A stretch of 42,602 nt of DNA from JALNZF01 sp049793155 (lineage in GTDB: Bacteria; Nitrospirota; UBA9217). The stretch lies in NCBI GenBank assembly GCA_049793155.1, contig JBARBN010000022.1:1-42602 (forward strand), given 5' to 3'. The stretch's first letter is position 1. Each line of letters starts with the position of its first letter. Below are positions 15,352 to 23,838 of this stretch, in pieces. A program made the translations under genes and the position numbers. Under the pieces are notes generated by a model. The model searched no databases, was not told where the DNA came from, and worked only from the letters and a program-made list of their open reading frames with translations.

Positions 15352-15390
15352 TAAACAGCTGCCGTATTATTCTGATAAGCGAAGGAAGCA

Positions 15391-16863
15391 ATGACCTCAC
15401 TGATTTTCAAGAAGACCATACATCCGCCACGCGCTTCCGATGACGACCGCCGTGCCCACGACCAGCGGATCACCGATGCGCTGGGGCTCAGGCCTCTTAC
15501 TATTCCGTTGTCGATTTTAAGAAGGCTCCCCCCTGTCATTAAGGAACAGTCCGCATTCCCCTGTATCGTGGGGCGGACCGGGGATGGATACCTCCTGATC
15601 GAGATCGAAAAGGAGAACTCTTATTCCATTGCCCTCGACCTCGGGACCACGAACCTGGTTGCCCTGCTGTTCGACAATGTCTCGCAAAAGGATGTTCTGA
15701 CGAAAAGCAGGGAGAACCCGCAGACCGTATTTGGCAGCGACATCATGACGCGCATGCACCATACCATGTCGGGCAACGGCGAAGAGGTTTATCGGATGCT
15801 TGTGAACGGGATCAATGGACTGATCATTGATCTTTGCCGGGAAGCGCGGGTCTCGGCCCAGGATATTCATGCCATGACCGTGGCCGGCAATACGGTCATG
15901 ACCCATTTTTTTCTGGGCCTAGATATCTCCACGATACCGGTTGAACCGTTCGCTCCCGTAGTGCGTACACCGGGGTTCTTCCGCGCAGCGGAGCTGGACA
16001 TCGCGCTTAACCCGGAGGCCATCGTGTACGTGTTCCCGAACGCAGGGAGCTATGTCGGCGGCGACATTACTGCCGGTATTCTGGCTTCAGGCATGGCCCG
16101 GTCCGACGAGACCTCGATGCTGATCGACGTAGGCACAAATGCCGAGATCGTGATCGGGAACAGGGACTGGATGATCGTGGGGGCCGGTGCCGCCGGTCCG
16201 GCGCTCGAAGAGGGGATATCGAAGATCGGGAAACGGGCTGACACGGGGATCGTCTTTGATGTCGAGATCAGTGACAGGAGTGTCTCCTGCAAGACCTTTG
16301 ACCAGGCACCGCCCCAGGGGATCTGCGGATCGGGCATGGTTAGCCTTCTCTATGAGCTCTATCGGTCGGGGATTGTCGACCCGAGCGGGTCCCTTGTCGA
16401 GGGGGAACGCGTGAGCATCATTGACGGCGAAAAAGCCTTCTCAATCGCCTGTGACAAACAGGATGCTCTCACCATCACCCAGAACGAGATCCAGAGTTTC
16501 ATGAGATCCAAGGCAGCCATGTTCACGCTGCTTCTTGTGCTTGTCCGCTCCGTGGGCATTTCGTTCGGCGACATCAAAAACGTCTATGTGTCCGGCGCGC
16601 TCGGGACCGGCATCGATGCGAAGAAGGCCGCAGGCATCGGCATGCTTCCTCAGTGGCCTGCGGAGATCGTGAAGTCTCAGGGGAACTCGTCCCTTGCCGG
16701 CGCGCGTATGATGCTTCTGGACGCCGAACTGGTGCAGGCGATAGATGCCATCGTGGAAAAGATCACCTACAAACCCATGCAGGATGACCCGGAGTTCATG
16801 AAGGAGTACCTGGGCGCGGTATTCATTCCTCATACGAACCCGGAGATACTGAAGGTCGGGTAA
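15391..16863 (+). CDS. RACo-like ASKHA ATPase (DUF4445 family) lacking the ferredoxin domain
   Basis: This 490-residue protein is related to reductive activators of corrinoid proteins (RACo/RamA). It keeps the linker (ALGLRPLTIPLSILRRLPP, 30-48) and the actin/Hsp70-like ATPase, with phosphate loop DLGTT at 83-87, a second loop IDVGTNAEIVIG, GAGAAGPALEEG and the late GICGSGMVSLLYEL. The N-terminal [2Fe-2S] domain of RACo (about 95 residues) is missing, and so are RamA-type C-terminal 4Fe-4S clusters. It could be an activator using a separate electron donor. No corrinoid protein or methyltransferase is in the window. A cysteine-cluster protein gene follows 31 nt downstream. The start has an AAGCGAAGGAAG leader. 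Confidence 0.85.
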   Translation: MTSLIFKKTIHPPRASDDDRRAHDQRITDALGLRPLTIPLSILRRLPPVIKEQSAFPCIVGRTGDGYLLIEIEKENSYSIALDLGTTNLVALLFDNVSQKDVLTKSRENPQTVFGSDIMTRMHHTMSGNGEEVYRMLVNGINGLIIDLCREARVSAQDIHAMTVAGNTVMTHFFLGLDISTIPVEPFAPVVRTPGFFRAAELDIALNPEAIVYVFPNAGSYVGGDITAGILASGMARSDETSMLIDVGTNAEIVIGNRDWMIVGAGAAGPALEEGISKIGKRADTGIVFDVEISDRSVSCKTFDQAPPQGICGSGMVSLLYELYRSGIVDPSGSLVEGERVSIIDGEKAFSIACDKQDALTITQNEIQSFMRSKAAMFTLLLVLVRSVGISFGDIKNVYVSGALGTGIDAKKAAGIGMLPQWPAEIVKSQGNSSLAGARMMLLDAELVQAIDAIVEKITYKPMQDDPEFMKEYLGAVFIPHTNPEILKVG

Positions 16864-16894
16864 GAGGTTCGGAGGCGGAAATGCGGAGGTCGGA

Positions 16895-17542
16895 ATGAAA
16901 AAAACAAATAAGACCAGGGGCGGCCTTTCACGGCGGTTGCATTTTCCGGAGGAAGAAAAGCGTCTCCCATGGCTGCCGATGCTGTTAGACGCGTACGCTC
17001 TTGCGGACACGGGGATATCAGTTGCACTGCGGGATGCTGAAAAAAAACAAAAGAAGAAACTCGCCTGCGGCAAAGGATGCGGCAATTGCTGTGAGCATCA
17101 AAAAGATCTGCCCCTCTATCCCCACGAACTGGTCGGCATCTACTGGTATGTCTCTGAAAAATTGCCTGCGACCACACGGGATGCGCTGAAAAGCCGTCTC
17201 TCGGCCCACACGGCGGATTCCGCGTGCCCGTTTCTGATCGAGGGGTCCTGCTCCATTCATCCTTTCAGGCCCATCGGGTGCCGGCAATTCAACGTATTTA
17301 CCACGCCCTGCGCACCAGGGGAAGACCCTTATTATACGAGGCGGGACGACGTGCTCGTTCCCATCGCCGACTATACGGACCGGGCGTTCGCCGCGGTGCT
17401 GCCATTCTATAACATGAAGAGGGAAGGGGACCTTTCTCGGGCGATCAAACTCATTCGTTCCCAGATCCTGAACCTCCAGACCTTCAACTGGAGCAAGCTG
17501 GTTGCCATGCTCGAGCAAATCGGCGCCCACGCGACCGACTAA
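16895..17542 (+). CDS. YkgJ-family cysteine cluster protein
   Basis: This 215-residue soluble protein has the YkgJ/Fli-B type zinc- or iron-chelating motif. The first cysteines are C58, C62, C65 and C66 (ACGKGCGNCC), and a second group lies in CPFLIEGSCSIHPFRPIGCR. The family's biochemical role is not settled; it coordinates metal through these cysteines. It follows the RACo-like gene on the same strand and probably shares its transcript. The start is supported by GGAGGT about 6 nt upstream. Confidence 0.88.
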   Translation: MKKTNKTRGGLSRRLHFPEEEKRLPWLPMLLDAYALADTGISVALRDAEKKQKKKLACGKGCGNCCEHQKDLPLYPHELVGIYWYVSEKLPATTRDALKSRLSAHTADSACPFLIEGSCSIHPFRPIGCRQFNVFTTPCAPGEDPYYTRRDDVLVPIADYTDRAFAAVLPFYNMKREGDLSRAIKLIRSQILNLQTFNWSKLVAMLEQIGAHATD

Positions 17543-17738
17543 CACAAGACCCCTCATATCCCTTTTTGAAGGTCTTCTTTATACGAAATCCACAGATGCT
17601 CATTAAATCTTTTACTGATAGTTGTCAGTATAGGGTCGTGAATACGGGCAGTGCGACAAGAGCAATATCGCGCCTCTATGACCCCACCTCCGAGCCATGG
17701 GATTAATTACAACAAAAAATGGTTAATAAAAATAATTG

Positions 17739-17767
17739 TTGACTATTTGCTCATAATGGGTTATAAA
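17739..17767 (+). promoter_or_regulatory. Strong sigma-70-like promoter of the GGDEF-EAL gene
   Basis: TTGACT (17739-17744), a 17-nt spacer and TATAAA (17762-17767) are seen, 56 nt before the ATG. The rest of the 281-nt gap 17543-17823 is AT-rich. I found no gene and no riboswitch in it. Confidence 0.75.
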
Positions 17768-17823
17768 TATTACAAGTATTGGTATGGGTCACGGCATTGA
17801 ATGCGGGCGAAGGGGGTTAATCT

Positions 17824-20133
17824 ATGAAGAGGAATATCATTTTATCCCTGCTCACTGTGTTTTTGTTCTCCGTTCTGGGGGGGGTGTTTGCCACCACATA
17901 CCAGGGGAGTACCAATGACACGCTCGTTAGTCTCGTCTGGGTCCTGACCATTGTACTTGTCATCGCAGCCGTCGTGATCCTGACCCGGGAGTTAACCAAA
18001 CCAATCAATAAGCTTGAGGAGGAGATCAAGGAGCGCAAGCAAACAGAGGAGGCCTTGAAGAAGTCCGAGACTTTTCTCAATACCATCTTCGACAGCATCC
18101 AGGACCCTTTTTGCATCATTGACCGCGACTACAAGATCATCAGGGCGAACGAGGCCTATGCGCATTTGAAATACACAAAGCTCGATGATCTGATCGGGGA
18201 AAGATGCTTCGATGCCCTGCTGAAGAGGAGCAGCCCCTGTAATGACTGTATTGTACAAAAAACGTCTCTTTCAGCAAACTCCTGCGCCAAGGAAAAAGAG
18301 GTGCATTCTCTGGACGGGACAAAAACCTGGGTCGCGATACATACCTATCCAATCGTTGACAATGAGGGTGTGGTATCACACGTTATTGAGTACACGCAGG
18401 ACATCACGGAACGGAAGCGGGCTGAGGAGGCGCTCCGCGAAAGCGAAGAACGGTATGCTCTGGCTGCCCGCGGCGCGAACGACGGGCTGTGGGACTGGGA
18501 TCTGCGGTCCAACCTGGTCTATTACTCCTTCCGGTGGAAATCGATGCTCGGGTACGATGAGAAGAATATCAGCGGCTATCCGGAAGAATGGTTTCGCAGG
18601 GTCCATCCCGACGATCGCGGTGAAGTCGAAACCAAGATTGCCGCCCACATCAGCGGACGAAGCGAGCATTTTGAAAGCGAGTACCGGATCATGCACAAGG
18701 ACGGGATGTACCGCTGGGTGCTCAACCGGGGGCTGGCAATAAGGGACCATGATGGCCGTGCGTATCGGATGGCCGGCTCCCAAACTGATATCACGTCGAA
18801 AAAAACAGTGGACGATCAGTTGGTATACAATGCTTTTCACGACGCGTTGACGGGTCTGCCGAACCGGGCCCTCTTCATGGACAGGCTTCAACATATCATC
18901 ACCGTGTCGAAGCGACGCCCCAACGAGGTCTACGCAGTACTTTTCCTCGACATGGACCGCTTTAAGATTGTCAATGACAGCCTCGGCCACACAGTGGGCG
19001 ACCAGATCCTTGTCGTCATGGGACAGAAATTGTCAGAATGCCTCCGTCCGGGAGACACGGTCGCGCGCCTTGGCGGAGACGAGTTCGCCGTGCTCCTGCA
19101 TGATATCAAAGAAGTGAAAGACGCCGTTGAGGTGGCCGAACGTGTCCATCATAAACTGTCGGCGCCTCTTATGGTCAAGGGACACGAGGTGTTCTCTTCC
19201 GTGAGCATCGGGATCGCCATGAGTTCCGAGCTCTATGAGCGGCCCGAACAGGTCCTGCGCGATGCCGATATCGCCATGTACCAGGCAAAGTCGAGGGGCA
19301 GCGCGTGCCATGAGATCTTTGACCCCCAGATGCATGCGAATATTCTGGACCGGCTGCAGCTCGAGGCCGATATGCGCGGGGCGCTGGACCACAAGGAGTT
19401 CATCCTTTTCTATCAACCCATAATCGACCTGAAGACACACCAGTTGATCGCGTTCGAGGCCCTTGTTCGGTGGAGCCATCCCACGCGGGGTCTTATCTAT
19501 CCGCTGGAATTCATCCCCATGGCGGAGGAAAACGGTCTGATCAACACTATCGGAGAGTGGATACTCCGGGAGTCCTGCCGCGAACTGCGAGTGCTCCAGG
19601 ACCGGTATCCCAAGCAGCCCCCCCTCAAGATGAGCGTCAATATTTCGGGCAAACAATTCACGCAACGCGACCTCGCAGACAAGATATCGGCCATCATCAC
19701 AGAGACCAGGATCGATGCGCACACCCTGGCGCTCGAGTTAACGGAGAGCATGATCATGGAGAACGTCGATACCGCGATAGAGACGATGAAGCAGTTGAGA
19801 AGCATGGGCGTCCAGATCCACATCGATGATTTTGGAACCGGCTATTCCTCGCTCAGCTATCTGCACCGTTTCCCGATCGACGCCATCAAAATCGACCGGA
19901 CGTTCATCAACAAGCTCTCCGCGGACGGCAAGAACAAGGAGATCATTCAGTCGATCCTCTCACTGGCTGCAGGCATGCATTTTGACGTGATCGCTGAAGG
20001 AGTGGAAATGAACCACCAGTTGGTGAACATGCAGAATATGCAATGCCAGTTCGGGCAGGGGTTCCTGATCTCAGTGCCGATGGAACCGGGCGCGATCGAT
20101 GCCTGGGTAGAGGCTGAAAAGCTGAAGACGTGA
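17824..20133 (+). CDS. Membrane PAS-PAS-GGDEF-EAL cyclic di-GMP protein
   Basis: This 769-residue inner-membrane protein has two N-terminal helices (about 5-24 and 33-53) around a very short periplasmic loop. Two PAS domains follow (about 75-190 and 205-335), each closed by a PAC segment. The diguanylate cyclase domain has intact GGDEF at 417-421 and an inhibitory I-site RPGD five residues earlier. The phosphodiesterase domain has EAL at 545-547 plus NISGKQF, LELTESMIM, DDFGTGYSSL and IAEGVE, all consistent with activity. It can therefore both make and break cyclic di-GMP. The second PAS (YRIMHKDGMYRWVLNRG) may bind a small ligand or flavin, but this is not determinable. The two PilZ proteins at the left of the window are possible readers. 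Confidence 0.96.
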   Translation: MKRNIILSLLTVFLFSVLGGVFATTYQGSTNDTLVSLVWVLTIVLVIAAVVILTRELTKPINKLEEEIKERKQTEEALKKSETFLNTIFDSIQDPFCIIDRDYKIIRANEAYAHLKYTKLDDLIGERCFDALLKRSSPCNDCIVQKTSLSANSCAKEKEVHSLDGTKTWVAIHTYPIVDNEGVVSHVIEYTQDITERKRAEEALRESEERYALAARGANDGLWDWDLRSNLVYYSFRWKSMLGYDEKNISGYPEEWFRRVHPDDRGEVETKIAAHISGRSEHFESEYRIMHKDGMYRWVLNRGLAIRDHDGRAYRMAGSQTDITSKKTVDDQLVYNAFHDALTGLPNRALFMDRLQHIITVSKRRPNEVYAVLFLDMDRFKIVNDSLGHTVGDQILVVMGQKLSECLRPGDTVARLGGDEFAVLLHDIKEVKDAVEVAERVHHKLSAPLMVKGHEVFSSVSIGIAMSSELYERPEQVLRDADIAMYQAKSRGSACHEIFDPQMHANILDRLQLEADMRGALDHKEFILFYQPIIDLKTHQLIAFEALVRWSHPTRGLIYPLEFIPMAEENGLINTIGEWILRESCRELRVLQDRYPKQPPLKMSVNISGKQFTQRDLADKISAIITETRIDAHTLALELTESMIMENVDTAIETMKQLRSMGVQIHIDDFGTGYSSLSYLHRFPIDAIKIDRTFINKLSADGKNKEIIQSILSLAAGMHFDVIAEGVEMNHQLVNMQNMQCQFGQGFLISVPMEPGAIDAWVEAEKLKT

Positions 20134-20248
20134 GCAGTGGGTGATGTAAAACAACAGATTGCTTTTTGCTCAGTTACAATGGATAAAATAATAAAACAAA
20201 CACTTAAACTTGTACTAAAATTCCTTGCTTAGTTCCGGCTTGTCCGCG

Positions 20249-21313
20249 TCAGGTGGTCTCAATAAGTTCCCTGATCTTCCGTGTAAAATCATCTTTCCCA
20301 CCGCTGACATGATAAAGATCCACTACGGCATCTCTTTGCGATCGGAAGCGTTCGTATCCGGCCCGACGTGATCGTTCGATTACCGACCAATCCCTGTTCC
20401 GGGAAAATTCATTGTACGCCTTTTGCATCTCCGGGTAGATGACCCTCCGATATCCCTCCATGAGCGCTATCGTAAGGCTGAGCGCACCTCGGTCTTCCGT
20501 GTCGACGATCCTTTTGTAAGGGCCGTGGCCAGAGGTGTCGGCGATCAGATCTTTGATTGCTCGCAAATAAAGCTCCACTTTCCGGTCTCCTGCCCGGGAA
20601 AGAAGTTCTTTCCAATCCGGTACTTCTTCACGCGCCTCCGCGATCTCATGACAGAGCAGTATTTCAGAATACCGTTCCGCCATCTCCCCAAGCTTTTTTT
20701 CGAATGTCTCATCGGGGATCTGCCGGTGTTGCAAGCCGTACTGCGCAAAGGCATCATCAAGTGCCGAGCCCCTCGCGTTCTGTTCAGAGTTCTTATACAG
20801 GAGCAGCATCGTGAGCGGCTCAAGCCGCAGGTAGATGCTTTTTTCCTGAAGCATGCCGGGCGCGGTAAAGAGGTCCCGGACGAATTCGGCTCCCGAGGTG
20901 AACACGGTCAGATCGGAGACCTCACAAAGGGAACGGAGTTCCGCAAGAAAGAAGGTGGGTTTCATATACATGCCGTAGCCGGCGCCGTAAATGAGCTCTT
21001 GATCTTTTAGCGCATGATTGATTCCGACGACATCGAAGGGCACATAAGTATTCCCACCGATCGTCAAGTCCCGGAAACCCTTCTCCTCCAGTTCCGGCCA
21101 GCGCGATTCCTTGCCGGAGATCCAAGACATGATCTCTTCACGTTGGATATCAGCCCAGGGTTTCAGCCCTTTCTCGGACCGATAGAGGTCGCGATACCGC
21201 ATCAGAAGTCCGCAGACCGAGAAATATCCCCAAAACTGCGCGTCAGAGACGTCGCAGTTGAATTTGATATCGTTTAAGAGTGTAATATCCATCATGGATT
21301 TCCAGAATTTCAT
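20249..21313 (-). CDS. Uncharacterised protein, 354 aa
   Basis: I cannot assign a function. It is a soluble, acidic, largely helical protein with no signal peptide or membrane segment. It may belong to a conserved hypothetical family of anaerobic delta-type bacteria (I recall a family labelled Sfum_1244), but that is from memory and unverified. No catalytic motif is evident. The start at 21313 has GAGG close upstream; an ATG seven codons later is an alternative. It is divergent from pheA and convergent with the GGDEF-EAL gene. Confidence 0.8.
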   Translation of the reverse strand: MKFWKSMMDITLLNDIKFNCDVSDAQFWGYFSVCGLLMRYRDLYRSEKGLKPWADIQREEIMSWISGKESRWPELEEKGFRDLTIGGNTYVPFDVVGINHALKDQELIYGAGYGMYMKPTFFLAELRSLCEVSDLTVFTSGAEFVRDLFTAPGMLQEKSIYLRLEPLTMLLLYKNSEQNARGSALDDAFAQYGLQHRQIPDETFEKKLGEMAERYSEILLCHEIAEAREEVPDWKELLSRAGDRKVELYLRAIKDLIADTSGHGPYKRIVDTEDRGALSLTIALMEGYRRVIYPEMQKAYNEFSRNRDWSVIERSRRAGYERFRSQRDAVVDLYHVSGGKDDFTRKIRELIETT

Positions 21314-21378
21314 TATTCCTCAAAATGGCATAAAAGTAAATGATGAAACATCGCACGAGCCCCTGCTCCAAAAAGTCC

Positions 21379-21407
21379 TTGCAACTACTTAAAAAATAAA
21401 CTATAAT
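21379..21407 (+). promoter_or_regulatory. Promoter of the aromatic amino acid operon
   Basis: TTGCAA (21379-21384), a 17-nt spacer and a perfect TATAAT (21402-21407) are seen, 32 nt upstream of the pheA ATG. This is the best promoter match in the operon region. No attenuator-like leader peptide fits in the short leader. Confidence 0.78.
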
Positions 21408-21439
21408 TCGCAATCCCCGTCAGGCAGGTTTTTACACCT

Positions 21440-22513
21440 ATGTCAAAACAGAAAATACATGACCTCCGTAAGAAGATCGACGAGATCGACGAAAAGCTGG
21501 TCGATATGCTCAATGAGCGCGCCCGGTATGTCATCGAGGTCGGTGATATCAAAAAAGCCGAGAAGCTCGATTTCCATTCTCCCTCACGGGAGCAGGAGAT
21601 CCTCGAACGCCTCTCTGCACGCAACAAAGGGCCGTTCCCGCAGGACACCCTGCGGGCGGTATATCGCGAGATCCTTTCTTCATCCCTGTCGCTCGAACGT
21701 CCGCTTAAGGTGGCATATCTTGGCCCCCGGGCTACGTTCACGCACATGGCCGGAATGCAGCAGTTCGGTCTTGCTGCGCAGTACGTGCCGGTGGAGAGCA
21801 TCAGGGACGTGTTCAATGAGGTGGAACGCGGCCGGGCGGACTACGGCGTGGTGCCTATTGAAAATTCCGCGTCAGGAGCGGTAATCTATACCCTTGACAT
21901 GTTCATCGACTCGGACCTCAAGATAGCGGCCGAGATCTTGCTTGAGGTGTCGCAGCACCTCCTGAACAAGTCGGGCAAGCTCGAGGACATTCAAAAGATC
22001 TATACGATCGCGCCCGCGGCGGCGCAATGCAGGCAATGGCTCGAAAAAAACCTGCCCGGCGTGCCGATTCTGGACGCGCCGAGCACTGCCAGGGCAGCGG
22101 AAATGGCTTCGGACGACCCCACGGTTGGAGCGATCGCGAGCGAGATGGCGGCGGTGCTTTATGGGCTTCAGATCGCGGGGAAAAAGATCGAGGACAGCAC
22201 CAGCAATATCACACGGTTCCTGGTCATTGCCCCGAAATCTCCGGGGAAAACAGGCCGCGACAAGACCTCGATCATGTTCTCCATCAAGGACAAGGTGGGC
22301 GCGCTCTATGCCATGCTCGCGCCCTTTGCCGAAAGCGGCATCAATCTGAACAGGCTGGATGCCCGGCCATCGGGACGGAAGGTCTGGGACTATGTGTTTT
22401 TTCTTGACATGGAAGGACACATCGAGGACCCCAAGGTCGCGGCAGCGATCGAGCGCCTGCGGCAGGACTGTATGTTCCTGAAGGTGCTGGGTTCATACCC
22501 GAAAAGCGGATAA
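21440..22513 (+). CDS. pheA: Bifunctional chorismate mutase/prephenate dehydratase (P-protein)
   Basis: This 357-residue enzyme makes phenylpyruvate from chorismate through prephenate. An AroQ-type chorismate mutase domain (about 1-88) begins with IHDLRKKIDEIDEKLVDMLNE. A prephenate dehydratase domain (about 93-275) has VAYLGPRATFTHMA, PIENSASGAVIYTLDM and the catalytic TRF motif in SNITRFLVI. A C-terminal ACT domain (about 280-355) has VGALYAML and a SGINLNRLDARPS segment resembling the ESRP phenylalanine-binding motif, so feedback inhibition by phenylalanine is expected. It is the first gene of the aromatic operon, directly behind a strong promoter. Confidence 0.97.
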   Translation: MSKQKIHDLRKKIDEIDEKLVDMLNERARYVIEVGDIKKAEKLDFHSPSREQEILERLSARNKGPFPQDTLRAVYREILSSSLSLERPLKVAYLGPRATFTHMAGMQQFGLAAQYVPVESIRDVFNEVERGRADYGVVPIENSASGAVIYTLDMFIDSDLKIAAEILLEVSQHLLNKSGKLEDIQKIYTIAPAAAQCRQWLEKNLPGVPILDAPSTARAAEMASDDPTVGAIASEMAAVLYGLQIAGKKIEDSTSNITRFLVIAPKSPGKTGRDKTSIMFSIKDKVGALYAMLAPFAESGINLNRLDARPSGRKVWDYVFFLDMEGHIEDPKVAAAIERLRQDCMFLKVLGSYPKSG

Positions 22514-22633
22514 TTGGCAATGCGGATTTCTGATCGCGGAATGCGGAGAAGATCGAATCCGAATTGTCTGCGTCACTTCTATCAGGCTCAGGGCAGGCCT
22601 CTTCAATAAATTACAGTGAGTGAGGATTTCATT

Positions 22634-23710
22634 ATGATAACGGTCTCAGAAAACATCAGCAGCATCTCCCCCTACGTTCCGGGAAAGCCGATCGAGGAAC
22701 TGGAGCGTGAGCTGGGGATCAGCGGCAGCATCAAACTGGCTTCTAACGAGAACCCCCTCGGACCCTCGCCAAAGGCTGTCGCGGCGATCAAAAAAGCCGT
22801 TGAAGGTTTGAACCGGTATCCCGACGGAAGCGGATTTTATCTTTCCCAGTCGCTTGCCGGGAAGTACGGGGTGGACCTCAACCAGATCATCCTGGGCAAC
22901 GGCTCGAATGAACTCATTGAGCTCGTGGTGCGCACGTTCGTACAGCCCGGGGACGAGATCATTTCGGCTGATCCGTCCTTTGTGGTATACAAGATGATCA
23001 CCCAGGCGGGGGGGGGGACGAACATCATCGTTCCGTGTAAGGACATGCGGCATGACCTCGATGCCATGGCCGGGCGGATCACGTCGAAGACCAGGCTTGT
23101 TTTTATTGCCAACCCGAACAATCCTACCGGTACCATGAACACGAAGGCGGAAATGGACCGATTCATGGGCCGTGTGCCGGAGCGGGTGATCGTCGTACTT
23201 GATGAAGCGTACTTCGAATATGTTACGCACGCTGATTATCCTGATTCTCTGGATCACCTTAAGGCCGGAAAGAACGTTCTGTCGCTGCGGACATTTTCGA
23301 AGATCTATGGTCTTGCCGGCCTTCGCATCGGCTACGGAATCACAACCCCGGAGATCGCGGAGCTGATGAACAAGGTGCGGCAGCCATTCAACACGAACTC
23401 GCTGGCTCAGATCGGCGCCCGGGCGGCACTTGCCGACCGGAAACATGTCGAGAAGTCGATCGCGATCAACAATGAAGGCAAGCAGATCCTGTATCAGACC
23501 TTCCAGCGGCTCGGCGTATCGTACATCCCCACTGAAGCCAATTTTATCATGTTCGAGACCGAGATCGACGGCCGGGAGCTTTATTCCACGCTCCTGAAAC
23601 AGGGCGTGATCATCCGGCCCATGGGCGGCAACAGGCTTCGCGTCACGATCGGTCTGCCGGAAGAAAACAAGCGGTTCGTGAGCGAGTTGGAGAAGATCAT
23701 TAAGGGGTAA
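22634..23710 (+). CDS. hisC: Histidinol-phosphate/aromatic aminotransferase (HisC family)
   Basis: This 358-residue PLP-dependent class I/II aminotransferase has SNENPLGPSP near the N-terminus, ANPNNPTGT, LDEAYFEY and the PLP-lysine motif SLRTFSKIYGLAGLRIGYG. Length and motifs fit HisC. Its position between pheA and aroF suggests it also transaminates phenylpyruvate or hydroxyphenylpyruvate, as HisC-type enzymes do elsewhere (inference). ATG 22634 was preferred over a GTG at 22616 because GTGAGG sits 8 nt upstream of it. The coding sequence contains an uninterrupted run of ten G (23008-23017), encoding Ala-Gly-Gly-Gly. Confidence 0.92.
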   Translation: MITVSENISSISPYVPGKPIEELERELGISGSIKLASNENPLGPSPKAVAAIKKAVEGLNRYPDGSGFYLSQSLAGKYGVDLNQIILGNGSNELIELVVRTFVQPGDEIISADPSFVVYKMITQAGGGTNIIVPCKDMRHDLDAMAGRITSKTRLVFIANPNNPTGTMNTKAEMDRFMGRVPERVIVVLDEAYFEYVTHADYPDSLDHLKAGKNVLSLRTFSKIYGLAGLRIGYGITTPEIAELMNKVRQPFNTNSLAQIGARAALADRKHVEKSIAINNEGKQILYQTFQRLGVSYIPTEANFIMFETEIDGRELYSTLLKQGVIIRPMGGNRLRVTIGLPEENKRFVSELEKIIKG

Positions 23711-23838
23711 ATTCCAAACTCGAAGCATGAAATCCTAGGCAATTTCGAATATCAAAATGAAGGATTTGTCCTTTGGAATTCGACATTGTTCAGAGTCTGG
23801 ATATTCGTGCTGAGGATTTGTTTCAAGAAAGGATCACC
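23711..23838. repeat. Possible decayed dispersed repeat between hisC and aroF
   Basis: The 128-nt spacer is rich in TTCGAA-like words (CTCGAAGCATGAAATCC, ATTTCGAATATC, GGAATTCGAC, GATATTCGTGCTGAGGATT). These resemble a common non-coding repeat of many environmental genomes. It interrupts an otherwise tight operon and contains a spurious TTG start for the next gene. Only a genome-wide search can confirm it. Confidence 0.35.

Noticed and set aside
17543..17823. Cyclic di-GMP riboswitch in the leader of the GGDEF-EAL gene
   Set aside because: The conserved GEMM core bases and paired helices could not be found. Only an ordinary promoter is convincing.
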